Positions 25,600 to 34,672 of a DNA stretch of 47,095 nucleotides are shown piece after piece. This DNA comes from Streptomyces sp. NRRL WC-3618 (lineage in GTDB: Bacteria; Actinomycetota; Actinomycetes; Streptomycetales; Streptomycetaceae). How positions within the stretch are numbered: position 1 is the stretch's first letter; every line of letters begins with the position of its first letter. The stretch is taken from NCBI RefSeq assembly GCF_001280005.1, contig NZ_LGDW01000456.1, forward strand, positions 1-47,095, read 5' to 3'. The notes under the pieces are model-generated. The model did no database searches. It had not been told where the DNA came from and saw nothing but the letters and a program-made list of their open reading frames with translations. A program made the position numbers and the translations under genes.

Positions 25600-27393
25600 T
25601 TACGACTTCAGGAACAGTCGGGTGACGTCGATGTAGCTCGACTCGGTGCTGTAGCGGGCACCGCCGATGTTCGAACCGTAGAGCTGGAGCTGCTTGGTGT
25701 ACCAGAGCGGGGCGGCCGGGAGGACCTTCTCCAGGATGTAGTGGTGCGCATCCCGCCAGGTCGCGGCGGCCTCGGTCGGCTCCTGGGTCAGAGCCTTCTT
25801 GATGAGCTTCTGGACCTCGGGGTCGTTGATGTGCGAGTAGTTCGGCGCACCGTCGGCGACCTGGTCACCGTCGTAGATCGGGGTGACGACCGTGGCCGCC
25901 GACGGCCAGTCCTGGCCCCAGCCCGAGATGTAGATGTCGTACGGGTTCTTGAGCTTGCCGATCTGCTCGTAGTAGCTCGCGGAGTCGACCTCCTTGGCCA
26001 CGACGGTGATGCCGATCTTGCTCAGCGCGTCCTCGATCGCGACCTTGCGCTTCTGGCCGGCCTCGCTGTTGGAGTACGCGAAGACGAGCTTCTTCTCGGC
26101 GGCCGGAACGTCCTTGAGGAGCTCCTTGGCCTTCGCGATGTTGCCCTGCGGCATCTTCAGACGGCCGTACGGGTCGTACGTGGGCTCGTAGCCCGGCAGC
26201 GTCGGGGCGAAGAGGTTCGGGGCGACGTCACCGCCGTACACACCACCCTCACCGGCGATGAGCGACTTCGAGTTGATGCCGTAGGCGACGGCCTCGCGGA
26301 CCGCCTTGTTCTTGACGCGGTCCAGGTTGAAGTTCAGCGACATGACGTAGGGCTGGTAGCCCTTGATCGTGCGCTTGTTGACGGCGGCGTTGCCGACGAC
26401 GTCCTGGACCTGGGTGGCCTCGACGGAGCCGGTGAGCTGGATCGCGTTCTTGGTCGCGCCCTGGTCGGCGATCAGACGGCTCGTCTGGGTCGACTCGGTG
26501 ACACCGAAGTCGAAGTTCCAGCCGTCGACGTACTGGTGGCGCACCGAGTCGGTCTTCGGGTCCCAGTTCGTGTTCTTGACGAGCTTCATGGCCTTGCCGG
26601 CCTTGTACTCGGCGATCTTGTACGGGCCGGTCGAGACCGGGGCCTTGTCGTACTTCGCCTTCGTGTCGGTCTTCGCCGGCACGACGGAGTAACCCGGCAT
26701 CGCGAGCGTCTGCGGAAGGTCCGGACGCGGCACGTCGAAGTGGAAGACGACGGTCTTGGGGTCCGGGGTGTCCAGGACGTTGGCCGGCAGGTGCTTGGAG
26801 CCGAAGCCGCCGTCCTTCAGCGCGTCGCGGTACTTCGGGCCGCTCAGCCAGGTCTGCAGGTAGGTCGGGCCGTCGAAGATGAACGCCGCGTACTGGCGCT
26901 CGATGGTGTGACGGATGTCGGCGGACGTGATCACGTTGCCGTTCTGGTCCTTCACGCCGTCCTTCAGCGTGTACGTCCAGGTCTTGCCGCCGTCCGAGGA
27001 CTTGCCCGAGTCGGTCGCGAGGTCGCCGACGACCGAGGTGCCGCCCTTGCCGTCCTCAGAGAAGTTGGTCAGGCCGCGGAAGAGCAGGTTAGCGACCTGG
27101 CCACCGTCGGAGACGTAGATCTGACCCGGGTCCAGGTGCGAGAGGCCCGCCTCCTGGTAGACCTCGACGGTGCCACCGGGCTTCGCGCCGGGAACCTCCG
27201 CGGCCGGGCCGGTCGACGCGGCGGCGTCAGCGTAGACGACCGCCTTCGACTGCTGGGAGGCCTCCGCCTGGTCCTTCTTGGAGTCCTTGCCAGTGCTGCC
27301 GCCCTTGTTCTCGGAGCAGCCGGTGAGCACGAGGGAGCCGGTCGCGACGACGACCATGATGGCCCGCGCTCTGCGGGAGTTGAACGACTTCAT
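25600..27393 (-). CDS. bldKB: BldK oligopeptide-binding lipoprotein (SBP family 5)
   Basis: 597 residues. Lipoprotein signal NSRRARAIMVVVATGSLVLTGC with lipobox LTGC, then a charged Lys/Ser/Gly spacer and the family 5 binding fold (GGTVEVYQEAGLSHLDPGQIY, TLKDGVKDQNGNVITSADIRHTIE). The arginine pair in the signal makes Tat export possible but the motif is not canonical. It is the paralogue of the protein at 17147. In S. coelicolor BldKB binds the extracellular peptide signal. ATG at 27393. Confidence 0.88.
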   Translation of the reverse strand: MKSFNSRRARAIMVVVATGSLVLTGCSENKGGSTGKDSKKDQAEASQQSKAVVYADAAASTGPAAEVPGAKPGGTVEVYQEAGLSHLDPGQIYVSDGGQVANLLFRGLTNFSEDGKGGTSVVGDLATDSGKSSDGGKTWTYTLKDGVKDQNGNVITSADIRHTIERQYAAFIFDGPTYLQTWLSGPKYRDALKDGGFGSKHLPANVLDTPDPKTVVFHFDVPRPDLPQTLAMPGYSVVPAKTDTKAKYDKAPVSTGPYKIAEYKAGKAMKLVKNTNWDPKTDSVRHQYVDGWNFDFGVTESTQTSRLIADQGATKNAIQLTGSVEATQVQDVVGNAAVNKRTIKGYQPYVMSLNFNLDRVKNKAVREAVAYGINSKSLIAGEGGVYGGDVAPNLFAPTLPGYEPTYDPYGRLKMPQGNIAKAKELLKDVPAAEKKLVFAYSNSEAGQKRKVAIEDALSKIGITVVAKEVDSASYYEQIGKLKNPYDIYISGWGQDWPSAATVVTPIYDGDQVADGAPNYSHINDPEVQKLIKKALTQEPTEAAATWRDAHHYILEKVLPAAPLWYTKQLQLYGSNIGGARYSTESSYIDVTRLFLKS

Positions 27394-27492
27394 GAGGCTG
27401 AAGCACCTACCTGTCGGTTGTTATCCATGAGTACTGCCTGACGCGGCTGGTAGGCCGACGCGGGGGCGGCAGTCACCCCCCACCAATGGACG

Positions 27493-28539
27493 TCAGCGTC
27501 CGGACTTGGGGTCGAACGCGTCCCGAACGGAGTCTCCGAGGAGGTTGAAGCACAGGACGAAGATCACCAGGGCTGTGCCCGGGAAGAACATGAACGCCGG
27601 ATCCTGCTTGGCGTAGCCGGAGGCGGCGGCGAACAGCCGCCCCCAGTCCGGGGTCGGCTCGACGAACCCGACACCGGCGAACGAGAGGAACGCGATGGTG
27701 AGAATGGTGCTGGGGAGCTGGTACGTGAACTGCACCAGGATCGGTGAGACCACGTTGGGCAGGATCTCCTTGCGGACGATTCGCCACGGTGACGCGCCCG
27801 AGACCTTCGCGGCCTCGACGAACTCACGCTCGCGCAGGGACAGCACGGTGGAGCGCACGAGGCGCGCCATGCCCATCCAGCCCAGTACCCACAGCACGAT
27901 GAGGATCGCCAGCGCCCGGAAATAGGTGGGGGTCGATTCCCGGGGGTCGACGAAGAACGCGGTCACCACCGGCATGAACGCGATGAAGAACAGCTGTGAG
28001 GGGAAGGACAGGAAGAAGTCGGTGACCCGACCGATCCAGTAGTCGGTACGACCGCCGGCGTAACCGCCGATCAGACCGATGAGAACACCGGTGGCCACCA
28101 CCAGGACGGTCACGGCCACCGCCATGAACAGCGAGGTACGCATGCCGTACATCAGCATGGCGAACAGGTCGCGGCCGTACTGCGGCTCCACGCCGAACCA
28201 GTGCGTGCCCGAGACACCGCCGAAGTAGCCGAGCGGCAGGCCGAAGTCGTCGAGGACGGGAGTGTCCGCGTACGTCGGGTCCTGGCCGTACAGCGTGTAC
28301 GGGTTGGTGCCGCTGAGCTTGGTGAGCAGCGGTGCCGCGAGGGAGATGACGAAGTAGAAAATGACTACCACGGCACAGATCACACCGGTACGGTCACGCT
28401 TGAAGCGCTGCCACATCAACTGCCCGGGGGAACGACCCTCAAGCTTCTTCGGGCCCTTGACGGGCTCGGTGGTCGTATCGAGCTCGGGGTCCAAGGCGAT
28501 CGAGGGCCCGGCGCCTTCAGCCTTGGCTGGACTGGTCAT
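27493..28539 (-). CDS. bldKA: BldK permease (OppC/DppC type)
   Basis: 348 residues. A soluble start rich in Glu, Pro and Lys is followed by the OppC first helix (GVICAVVVIFYFVISLAAPLL) and a permease domain with the ATPase-contact loop EFVEAAKVSGASPWRIVRKEILPN. It ends GDSVRDAFDPKSGR, as does the paralogue at 16023. ATG at 28539 with a GGGGGAAG site upstream. First gene of the operon; a ~400-bp upstream region separates it from typA. Confidence 0.88.
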   Translation of the reverse strand: MTSPAKAEGAGPSIALDPELDTTTEPVKGPKKLEGRSPGQLMWQRFKRDRTGVICAVVVIFYFVISLAAPLLTKLSGTNPYTLYGQDPTYADTPVLDDFGLPLGYFGGVSGTHWFGVEPQYGRDLFAMLMYGMRTSLFMAVAVTVLVVATGVLIGLIGGYAGGRTDYWIGRVTDFFLSFPSQLFFIAFMPVVTAFFVDPRESTPTYFRALAILIVLWVLGWMGMARLVRSTVLSLREREFVEAAKVSGASPWRIVRKEILPNVVSPILVQFTYQLPSTILTIAFLSFAGVGFVEPTPDWGRLFAAASGYAKQDPAFMFFPGTALVIFVLCFNLLGDSVRDAFDPKSGR

Positions 28540-28723
28540 GTGTTTCTTCCCCCGGGGGGTTGGAGAGTCGAGCGCAGCACAGATACCGGCGGGTTCTGTG
28601 GTTTGGGGGAACTTTCGCCAAGTAAGTCAACGCGCGTCAAGGCCGGAAGGCATAGGGATCTCCCTACCGTCTATATTTTGAGCAAAAATTGCAAAGACTG
28701 ACACCTGCGCGCGCTTGACACGC

Positions 28724-28833
28724 CGGACAGCATGTCGACTAAACGGACATATGCGGTTCAGTTTCTGTTTACATGTCCGAAACTTGATCGTTGGTTCACC
28801 GGTATCCGAACAGCCTGGCACAGCGCACGGACA
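28724..28833. promoter_or_regulatory. Cluster of CGGACA/TGTCCG hexamers upstream of bldKA
   Basis: CGGACA occurs at 28724, 28744 and 28828, and TGTCCG at 28774. The first three sites are 20 and 30 bp apart, a whole number of helical turns, and 28744-28750 with 28773-28779 forms the inverted pair CGGACAT/ATGTCCG. The surrounding 28660-28790 is unusually A/T-rich for this genome, as expected of a promoter. A TATAGAC on the minus strand near 28671-28677 is a possible -10. The binding protein is unknown. Confidence 0.45.
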
Positions 28834-28886
28834 GTGTCGTGAGAAGCGGGACGAACCCGCTTGCGGCCTGACATCACGGACACGCC

Positions 28887-28923
28887 GAGGGCCCGGCGCC
28901 CCACAGACGGGGGCCGGGTCCTC
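28887..28923 (-). terminator. Imperfect hairpin after typA
   Basis: Arms of about 16 bp (28887-28902 and 28908-28923) pair with about three mismatches, around a 5-nt loop, 24 bp after the typA stop. It lacks a T-tract. It is a plausible end for typA transcription ahead of the bldKA promoter region. Confidence 0.5.
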
Positions 28924-28946
28924 GTGACGCGAGGATCAGCGCACGA

Positions 28947-30854
28947 TCAGTTGTGCTTGGCGCGGCTCGCGGTGCGACCGCGCTCCTTCTGGTCCAGCAC
29001 GACCTTGCGGATGCGAACGGCCTCCGGAGTCACCTCGACGCACTCGTCGTCGCGGCAGAACTCCAGGGACTGCTCCAGGGAGAGCTTGCGCGGCGGGACG
29101 ATCGCCTCGAACGAGTCGGCGGACGCCGAGCGCATGTTGGTGAGCTTCTTCTCCTTGGTGATGTTCACGTCCATGTCGTCGGAGCGCGAGTTCTCGCCGA
29201 CGATCATGCCCTCGTACACCTCGGTGCCGGGGTCGGTGAACAGCACACCGCGCTCCTGGAGGTTCGTCATCGCGAAGGCGGTGACGGCGCCCGAGCGGTC
29301 GGCGACCAGCGAACCGTTGTTACGGGTCGTCAGAACGCCGAACCACGGCTCGTGGCCCTCGTGGATGGAGTGGGCGATGCCCGTGCCGCGCGTACCGGTG
29401 AGGAACTCGGTACGGAAGCCGATGAGGCCGCGGGAGGGGACGACGAACTCCAGCCGGACCCAGCCGGAGCCGTGGTTCGACATGTTGTCCATCCGGCCCT
29501 TGCGGACACCCATGAGCTGCGTGACCGCGCCCATGTGCTCCTCGGGCACGTCGATCGTCATGCGCTCGACGGGCTCGTGGACCTTGCCGTCGATCACCTG
29601 GGTGACGACCTGCGGCTTGCCGATGGTCAGCTCGAAGCCCTCACGGCGCATCTGCTCGACCAGGATGGCGAGCGCCAGCTCACCACGGCCCTGGACCTCC
29701 CAGGCGTCGGGACGCTCGGTGTCGAGGACACGCAGCGAGACGTTACCGATCAGCTCGCGGTCGAGACGGTCCTTGACCTGACGGGCCGTCACCTTGCGGT
29801 CCTTGACGGCGGCCTTGTTGTCCGCGCCCTTGCCGGACGCGCCGCGGCCGACCATCGGCGAGGTGTTCGTACCGATGGTCATGGAGATCGCCGGCTCGTC
29901 CACCGTGATGAGCGGCAGCGCGATCGGGTTCTCGGTGTCGGCGAGGGTCTCACCGATCATGATGTCCGGGATACCGGCGACGGCACAGATGTCACCGGGG
30001 CCGGCCTTCTCGGCGGGCTTGCGGGTGAGCGCCTCGGTCATCAGGAGCTCGGTGATGCGCACGTTGGACATCGTGCCGTCACGCTTGATCCAGGTGACGG
30101 TCTGGCCCTTGCGCAGCTCGCCCTGCTCGACGCGGAGCAGCGCGATACGGCCGAGGAAGTTGTCGGCGTCCAGGTTGGTGACGTGCGCCTGGAGCGGGGC
30201 CTCCTCGTCGTACGACGGGGCCGGGACGTGCGACAGGATCGTGGAGAAGAACGGCTCCAGGTTCTCGCTGTCGGCCGGGACCGTGCCGTTCTCCGGCTTG
30301 GTCAGCGAGGCGACACCGTCACGCGCACACGCGTAGACGATGGGGAACTCGATCTGCTCCTCGTCCGCGTCCAGGTCCAGGAAGAGGTCGTACGTCTCGT
30401 TGACGACCTCGTCGATCCGGGAGTCCGGGCGGTCGGTCTTGTTGATGCACAGGATCACCGGCAGACGCTGCTGGAGCGCCTTGCGCAGCACGAACCGGGT
30501 CTGCGGCAACGGCCCTTCGGAGGCGTCGACGAGCAGAACGACGGCGTCCACCATCGACAGACCGCGCTCGACCTCGCCACCGAAGTCGGCGTGGCCCGGG
30601 GTGTCGATGATGTTGATGGTGATGACGTCGCCGCCATCCTTCGGGTGGTACTTGACGGCCGTGTTCTTGGCCAGGATCGTGATGCCCTTCTCACGCTCCA
30701 GGTCGTTCGAGTCCATCATGCGGTCGTCGAGCGACTCGGCGGCGTGCGCGGCGAAGGCACCGGCCTGCTTCAGCATGGCGTCGACCAGGGTGGTCTTGCC
30801 ATGGTCGACGTGGGCGACGATGGCGACGTTGCGGATGTCGTGGCGCGTGGCCAT
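28947..30854 (-). CDS. typA: Translational GTPase TypA/BipA
   Basis: 635 residues from the ATG at 30854 (MATRHDIRNVAIVAHVDHGKTTL); an in-frame extension to 30935 is unlike the family. G1 AHVDHGKTT (14-22), G2 EREKGITI, G3 DTPGHADFGGEV and G4 NKTDRPD are present, followed by the EF-G-like domains and the BipA C-terminal domain (RKGRMDNMSNHGSGWVRLEF, GLIGFRTEFLTGTRGTG). It binds the ribosome and acts in stress responses and subunit assembly. Length is normal. It lies between the third binding protein gene and bldKA, on the same strand. Confidence 0.96.
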   Translation of the reverse strand: MATRHDIRNVAIVAHVDHGKTTLVDAMLKQAGAFAAHAAESLDDRMMDSNDLEREKGITILAKNTAVKYHPKDGGDVITINIIDTPGHADFGGEVERGLSMVDAVVLLVDASEGPLPQTRFVLRKALQQRLPVILCINKTDRPDSRIDEVVNETYDLFLDLDADEEQIEFPIVYACARDGVASLTKPENGTVPADSENLEPFFSTILSHVPAPSYDEEAPLQAHVTNLDADNFLGRIALLRVEQGELRKGQTVTWIKRDGTMSNVRITELLMTEALTRKPAEKAGPGDICAVAGIPDIMIGETLADTENPIALPLITVDEPAISMTIGTNTSPMVGRGASGKGADNKAAVKDRKVTARQVKDRLDRELIGNVSLRVLDTERPDAWEVQGRGELALAILVEQMRREGFELTIGKPQVVTQVIDGKVHEPVERMTIDVPEEHMGAVTQLMGVRKGRMDNMSNHGSGWVRLEFVVPSRGLIGFRTEFLTGTRGTGIAHSIHEGHEPWFGVLTTRNNGSLVADRSGAVTAFAMTNLQERGVLFTDPGTEVYEGMIVGENSRSDDMDVNITKEKKLTNMRSASADSFEAIVPPRKLSLEQSLEFCRDDECVEVTPEAVRIRKVVLDQKERGRTASRAKHN

Positions 30855-31001
30855 ATTGCGGCGTACTCCCGGCTTGAGTGGATGGCCTGCGCGTACATCT
30901 GTGTTACGCGGACCCTGCCGGGCTGAACATGCCACGGCCTTACCCCATCGTACGGGCCCGGCGCGGTAGGGGCTCGCCGGGCCGTACGGGTGAGGCGACC
31001 G

Positions 31002-33218
31002 TCACGGTCGGGGCGACGGCTTGCTGCCCGGGGTCGCGCTCTTCTTCAGGAACCCCATGTCCTCGTAGTGGGGTGTCTGGAAGCCGAAGGCACCCACGTT
31101 GGCGACGTTCTTGCGCACGGCCGTGAGCTGGGGGCGTTGGAAGAGGGGAATGGACCCGCCGGCCGCCCAGATCCGGGCGTCGGCCTTGCGCACCAGCTTG
31201 GCCGACCGGCCCTCGTCCAGGGTGGCGATGGCCTGGTCGAACAGCTGGTCCACCTGGTCGGTGCCGACGCGGGTGTAGTTCTGCTCGACGTTGAGCGAAC
31301 CGTCGGCGGCGGGCACCGGCTTGGCGTAGATGGGCCGGGCGTCGGTGGCGGGGAAGGCGGACGCGGGCCATGAGTACAGGGCCAGGTCGTACTCCCCGTT
31401 GGCGATGTGGTCCTTGAAGTAGCTGTCGTCGGACACCTTCGTGACGGCGGTACGGATACCGACCTGGTCCAGCATCCGCGCGATCCGCTCACCCACGGCC
31501 CGCAGCGTGGCGGAGCCCGGCCCCGACGGCAGCACGAACCGCAGGGTCAGCGGCTTGCCGTCCTTGGCGAGCGCCCCGACTGCGGCCCCGGCGGCAGCGG
31601 GGGTGCCCTTCGGCGCGTAGGCACCCCCGGGCACACCGCCCCGCTCCGGGTGCTCGCCGACCCGGGCGACACTCGTCCTCGCGCGCCCGACCTGAGAATC
31701 CCGGGGGTCCTGGTGGTCCTCCCGGACGGGCTCGCCGTACGGCTTGTCGTCGTCGCCGACGACATAGGTCCCGTCGTCCTCGCCGCTGGTCCCGCTGCTC
31801 TTACCCGCCTTCGTGGAGGCCTTCGGGGATGCCGTCGTGGAGGTCTTCGGAGACGCCTTCGAAGAGGCCTTCGGTGAGGCGGACTGGCCGTCGGCCTTCT
31901 TGCCCTCTCCCCCGGCGACCTTCTCACCCTCCTTCTTCTTGGGCTTCCCGAGCGGGCCGCCGTGCACCCAGCCGGCGTCGGCGAGGAGCGCCTCGGCCTC
32001 GTGGGTGTCCTTGCCGCCGAGCGCGCCGCTGTTGTCGGCGTAGGCGGCCTGCCCGGAGAGCGCGAGATGACTGCCGACGGGTACGGCGGGCAGCCCCAGG
32101 GGCTTGAGCACGAGACGGGCGATCGCCTTGCGGTCCAGCGCACGGGCGACGGCCCGGCGGACGCGCTCGTCGGCGAGGGGGCCGTCGACGCCGTTCAGGG
32201 CGAGCTGGGTGTAGGCGGGTTCCAGCGACTTGCGCACCTCGAACGCGCTGAGCGACTGCTGTTGCGCGGCGTATCGGGTGGCCGCGTGGGGCTGCTCGCG
32301 TCGGGCGCCGGGGCCCTGGAGGGGGGTGGGCTTGCCGCGCGAGGCGAGAACGATGCGTTCGGCCTCGGCGGGGTCGATCTCGGCGACGTCCACCTTCCCG
32401 GCGGCGAGCGCCTCGGTGCGCTTGTCGCGCGGTACGGCGTGCAGCACGATCTTGTCGAGCCGGGCGGGGTGCCCCCACCAGCGCGGGTTGCGGACGAGGA
32501 CGACGTCGCCGTCCGCCTTGGCGACCTTCTTGAGGTTGAAGGCCCCCGCAGTGACCTTGAGCTTGCGCCGCGCGCCGTCGTTGAAGGAGTCCGGGGTGCC
32601 CATGACCTCCTTGGGGTACAGGGGCGAGAACAGCGACTTCCAGTCGGCGTAGGGCCGGCTGAAGGTGACCTTGACCTCGAGGTCGTTCGCGCCGCGCTGC
32701 ACCTTCTCGATGCGGTCGTACCCGGCGTTGCGGGCGGTCCAGTACGCCGAGTCCTTGCCGGACAGGGCACGCCACTGGGCGGCGAAGTCGGCGGCGCCGA
32801 TCTCCCGGCCGTCGCTCCAGACGGCCTGCTGGTGCAGCTTGTAGAGGACGACCTGCTTGGGCTCGGTGTCGACGACCTTCGCGGACTCCAGGAAGTCCGC
32901 GTTGCGCTTGGCCCGCCCGTTCGCGTCGAGCCGGTACATCGACGGCAGCACGGCCTGCGCGACGCGGGTGGTCGTCGCGTCGGCGTCCGCCTGGAAGGTG
33001 TTGAGCGTCTCCGGTACGGAGTCCACCGCCCAGCGCAGGGTGCCGCCGTCGGCGAGCCGGGCGCGGCCGGCGGGGGCGATGTCCTGCCCGGCGAGCGGTT
33101 TGCTCTCTTCGTCCTGGTCGCCACCGCACGCGGTGAGCAGGGGCACGGCGAGTACGCCGGCGGTGAGGAAGGCGACCGAGCGCATGACCGCGCGCAGTCC
33201 GACGCCGTGGTGGGACAT
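31002..33218 (-). CDS. Peptide-type binding lipoprotein (SBP family 5) with a ~124-residue low-complexity insert
   Basis: 738 residues. Lipoprotein signal ends in LLTAC (Cys31). The family 5 fold is recognisable before and after an insert: first half WAVDSVPETLNTF to DTHEAEALLADAGW, second half LTLRFVLPSGPGSATLRAVG to VGAFGFQTPHYEDMGF. Residues 425-548 are a Lys/Ser/Pro/Thr-rich and then Asp/Arg-rich stretch that splits the fold at the hinge. ATG at 33218 with GGAGGT 8 bases upstream. No permease genes adjoin it, so it may serve the nearby BldK importers or act as an orphan receptor. Confidence 0.88.
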   Translation of the reverse strand: MSHHGVGLRAVMRSVAFLTAGVLAVPLLTACGGDQDEESKPLAGQDIAPAGRARLADGGTLRWAVDSVPETLNTFQADADATTTRVAQAVLPSMYRLDANGRAKRNADFLESAKVVDTEPKQVVLYKLHQQAVWSDGREIGAADFAAQWRALSGKDSAYWTARNAGYDRIEKVQRGANDLEVKVTFSRPYADWKSLFSPLYPKEVMGTPDSFNDGARRKLKVTAGAFNLKKVAKADGDVVLVRNPRWWGHPARLDKIVLHAVPRDKRTEALAAGKVDVAEIDPAEAERIVLASRGKPTPLQGPGARREQPHAATRYAAQQQSLSAFEVRKSLEPAYTQLALNGVDGPLADERVRRAVARALDRKAIARLVLKPLGLPAVPVGSHLALSGQAAYADNSGALGGKDTHEAEALLADAGWVHGGPLGKPKKKEGEKVAGGEGKKADGQSASPKASSKASPKTSTTASPKASTKAGKSSGTSGEDDGTYVVGDDDKPYGEPVREDHQDPRDSQVGRARTSVARVGEHPERGGVPGGAYAPKGTPAAAGAAVGALAKDGKPLTLRFVLPSGPGSATLRAVGERIARMLDQVGIRTAVTKVSDDSYFKDHIANGEYDLALYSWPASAFPATDARPIYAKPVPAADGSLNVEQNYTRVGTDQVDQLFDQAIATLDEGRSAKLVRKADARIWAAGGSIPLFQRPQLTAVRKNVANVGAFGFQTPHYEDMGFLKKSATPGSKPSPRP

Positions 33219-33503
33219 CTCTGCTTACCTCCGGGAGCCGCGAGCGTTATGATCACTTTTGGTGGGATATAGAGTTGATCGCATGTATTCGGCCACTGAA
33301 GAGGAAAGGGTTCGGCAACAGACGGCGACACGGCGGCAACGGCCGGGAAGCCCACCCGTGCGGCGCAGCGCACCACGGAACGCACCGACGCGCCTCGGCC
33401 AATCGGTGCACATCCCTTCCCACCGAGAGGTGTGACGCGCAACACTCGCAGGCGCATGAACGTTGCCGCCCAGGGCTCCGGCCTACGGAAGTGAGGTCAC
33501 GTC

Positions 33504-33794
33504 ATGTCCGTGAACGACGAACTGACATCCATCCAGCGCAGCCTCGACGACCTGCTGCGCGCCACAGGCCGCCTGGAACAGCAGATCGGCAAGGGCAGCC
33601 TGGAACTGCGCCGCCTGCGCAGCGACGCCAACCACCTGCGCGAAAGCCTCGCGCTGCTCCGCGAGGCCGCCCCGGGGCTCGCGGAACCCCGACGCCCGGA
33701 CCTCGTGTCCATCTCCGACACCCCGTACGACAACACCCTGTGGACGGACTCGGACGACGAAGGACTCGGCGCCCGCGACCGGCACGCCCCCTGA
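33504..33794 (+). CDS. Small coiled-coil protein upstream of sdhC (96 aa)
   Basis: Residues 1-50 have heptad-like leucines (LTSIQRSLDDLLRATGRLEQ and onward to LRSDANHLRESLALL), then an acidic, Pro-rich tail. No family recognised. ATG at 33504 with GAGGTC close upstream. It lies 21 bp before sdhC in the same direction and is probably the first gene of that operon. Its role is unknown. Confidence 0.75.
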   Translation: MSVNDELTSIQRSLDDLLRATGRLEQQIGKGSLELRRLRSDANHLRESLALLREAAPGLAEPRRPDLVSISDTPYDNTLWTDSDDEGLGARDRHAP

Positions 33795-33815
33795 GAATCC
33801 GACCGGAGCTCTCCC

Positions 33816-34652
33816 TTGGCCACTGGCACCGAACCACCGGACACGGCCCCCCATCCGAAGAGCGGCGGCGTACGGACCCGTACGCGCGCCGCCATCGACG
33901 CCCCGCATCTGCGGACCGACCGCTGGTGGCTGGCGCCCGCCGCCACCGCCGCCGGTCTGCTGGCCTTCATCGTGTACTCGACCTGGCGGGCCTTCGCGAA
34001 CGCCGACTACTACGCGGCCCCGTACGTCTCGCCGTTCTACTCACCCTGTCTGGCGGACAACTGCGCCCCCATGCGGCACGGCCCCAACGCCGACCTGTTC
34101 GGCAGCTGGTGGGGCATCTCCCCGGCGATCATCATCCTGATCTTCCCGCTGGGCTTCCGTCTGACCTGCTACTACTACCGCAAGGCGTACTACCGCGGCT
34201 TCTGGGCGTCCCCGCCCGCCTGCGCGGTGGCCGAGCCGCACAAGAAGTACACCGGCGAGACCCGCTTCCCCCTCGTCCTGCAGAACCTGCACCGCTACTT
34301 CTTCTACGCGGCCCTCGTGGTCGCCGGCATCCTCACCTACGACACCGCCCTGTCCTTCCGCGACGAGCACTACGCGTGGGGCCACATGGGCCTCGGCACC
34401 CTCGTCTTCCTGCTCAACATCACGCTGATCTGGGCGTACACGCTCTCCTGCCACTCCTGCCGGCACATCGTCGGCGGCAAGCTGAAGCACTTCTCCAAGC
34501 ACCCCGTGCGGTACCGCGCCTGGCAGTGGGTCGGGAAACTCAACGCACGCCACATGCTGCTCGCCTGGGCGTCCCTGGTGAGCGTGGCCCTCGCCGACTT
34601 CTACGTGTACCTGGTCGCCTCCGGCGCTTTCGATGATCCGACCATCTTCTAG
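33816..34652 (+). CDS. sdhC: Succinate dehydrogenase membrane-anchor subunit (Sdh1 type)
   Basis: 278 residues from a TTG at 33816, supported by GGAG about 8 bases upstream. Five hydrophobic helices are visible (about 41-58, 99-115, 160-178, 188-208 and 247-268). The layout and the segments RLTCYYYRKAYYRGFW and GETRFPLVLQNLHRYFFY are those of the large anchor subunit of actinobacterial Sdh1 complexes rather than the small SdhC/SdhD pair. Paired Cys/His groups (C78, C83; C212, H213, C215, H217) could bind a metal or cofactor. Followed by sdhA after 20 bp. Confidence 0.85.
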   Translation: MATGTEPPDTAPHPKSGGVRTRTRAAIDAPHLRTDRWWLAPAATAAGLLAFIVYSTWRAFANADYYAAPYVSPFYSPCLADNCAPMRHGPNADLFGSWWGISPAIIILIFPLGFRLTCYYYRKAYYRGFWASPPACAVAEPHKKYTGETRFPLVLQNLHRYFFYAALVVAGILTYDTALSFRDEHYAWGHMGLGTLVFLLNITLIWAYTLSCHSCRHIVGGKLKHFSKHPVRYRAWQWVGKLNARHMLLAWASLVSVALADFYVYLVASGAFDDPTIF

Positions 34653-34672
34653 AGAAAAGGGAACAGCTTCTG

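Noticed and set aside
24820..27441. 873-codon open frame opposite bldKB and bldKC
   Set aside because: Antisense to two well-supported genes and of the same low-information composition.
28953..30926. 657-codon open frame opposite typA
   Set aside because: typA is certain, and the opposite frame reads as a Val/Asp/Gly/Arg-rich shadow.
33219..33503. Possible promoter pair in the divergent region between the third binding protein and the sdh operon
   Set aside because: Several A/T-rich hexamers exist (TATATC, CATAAC), but no pair had acceptable spacing on either strand.
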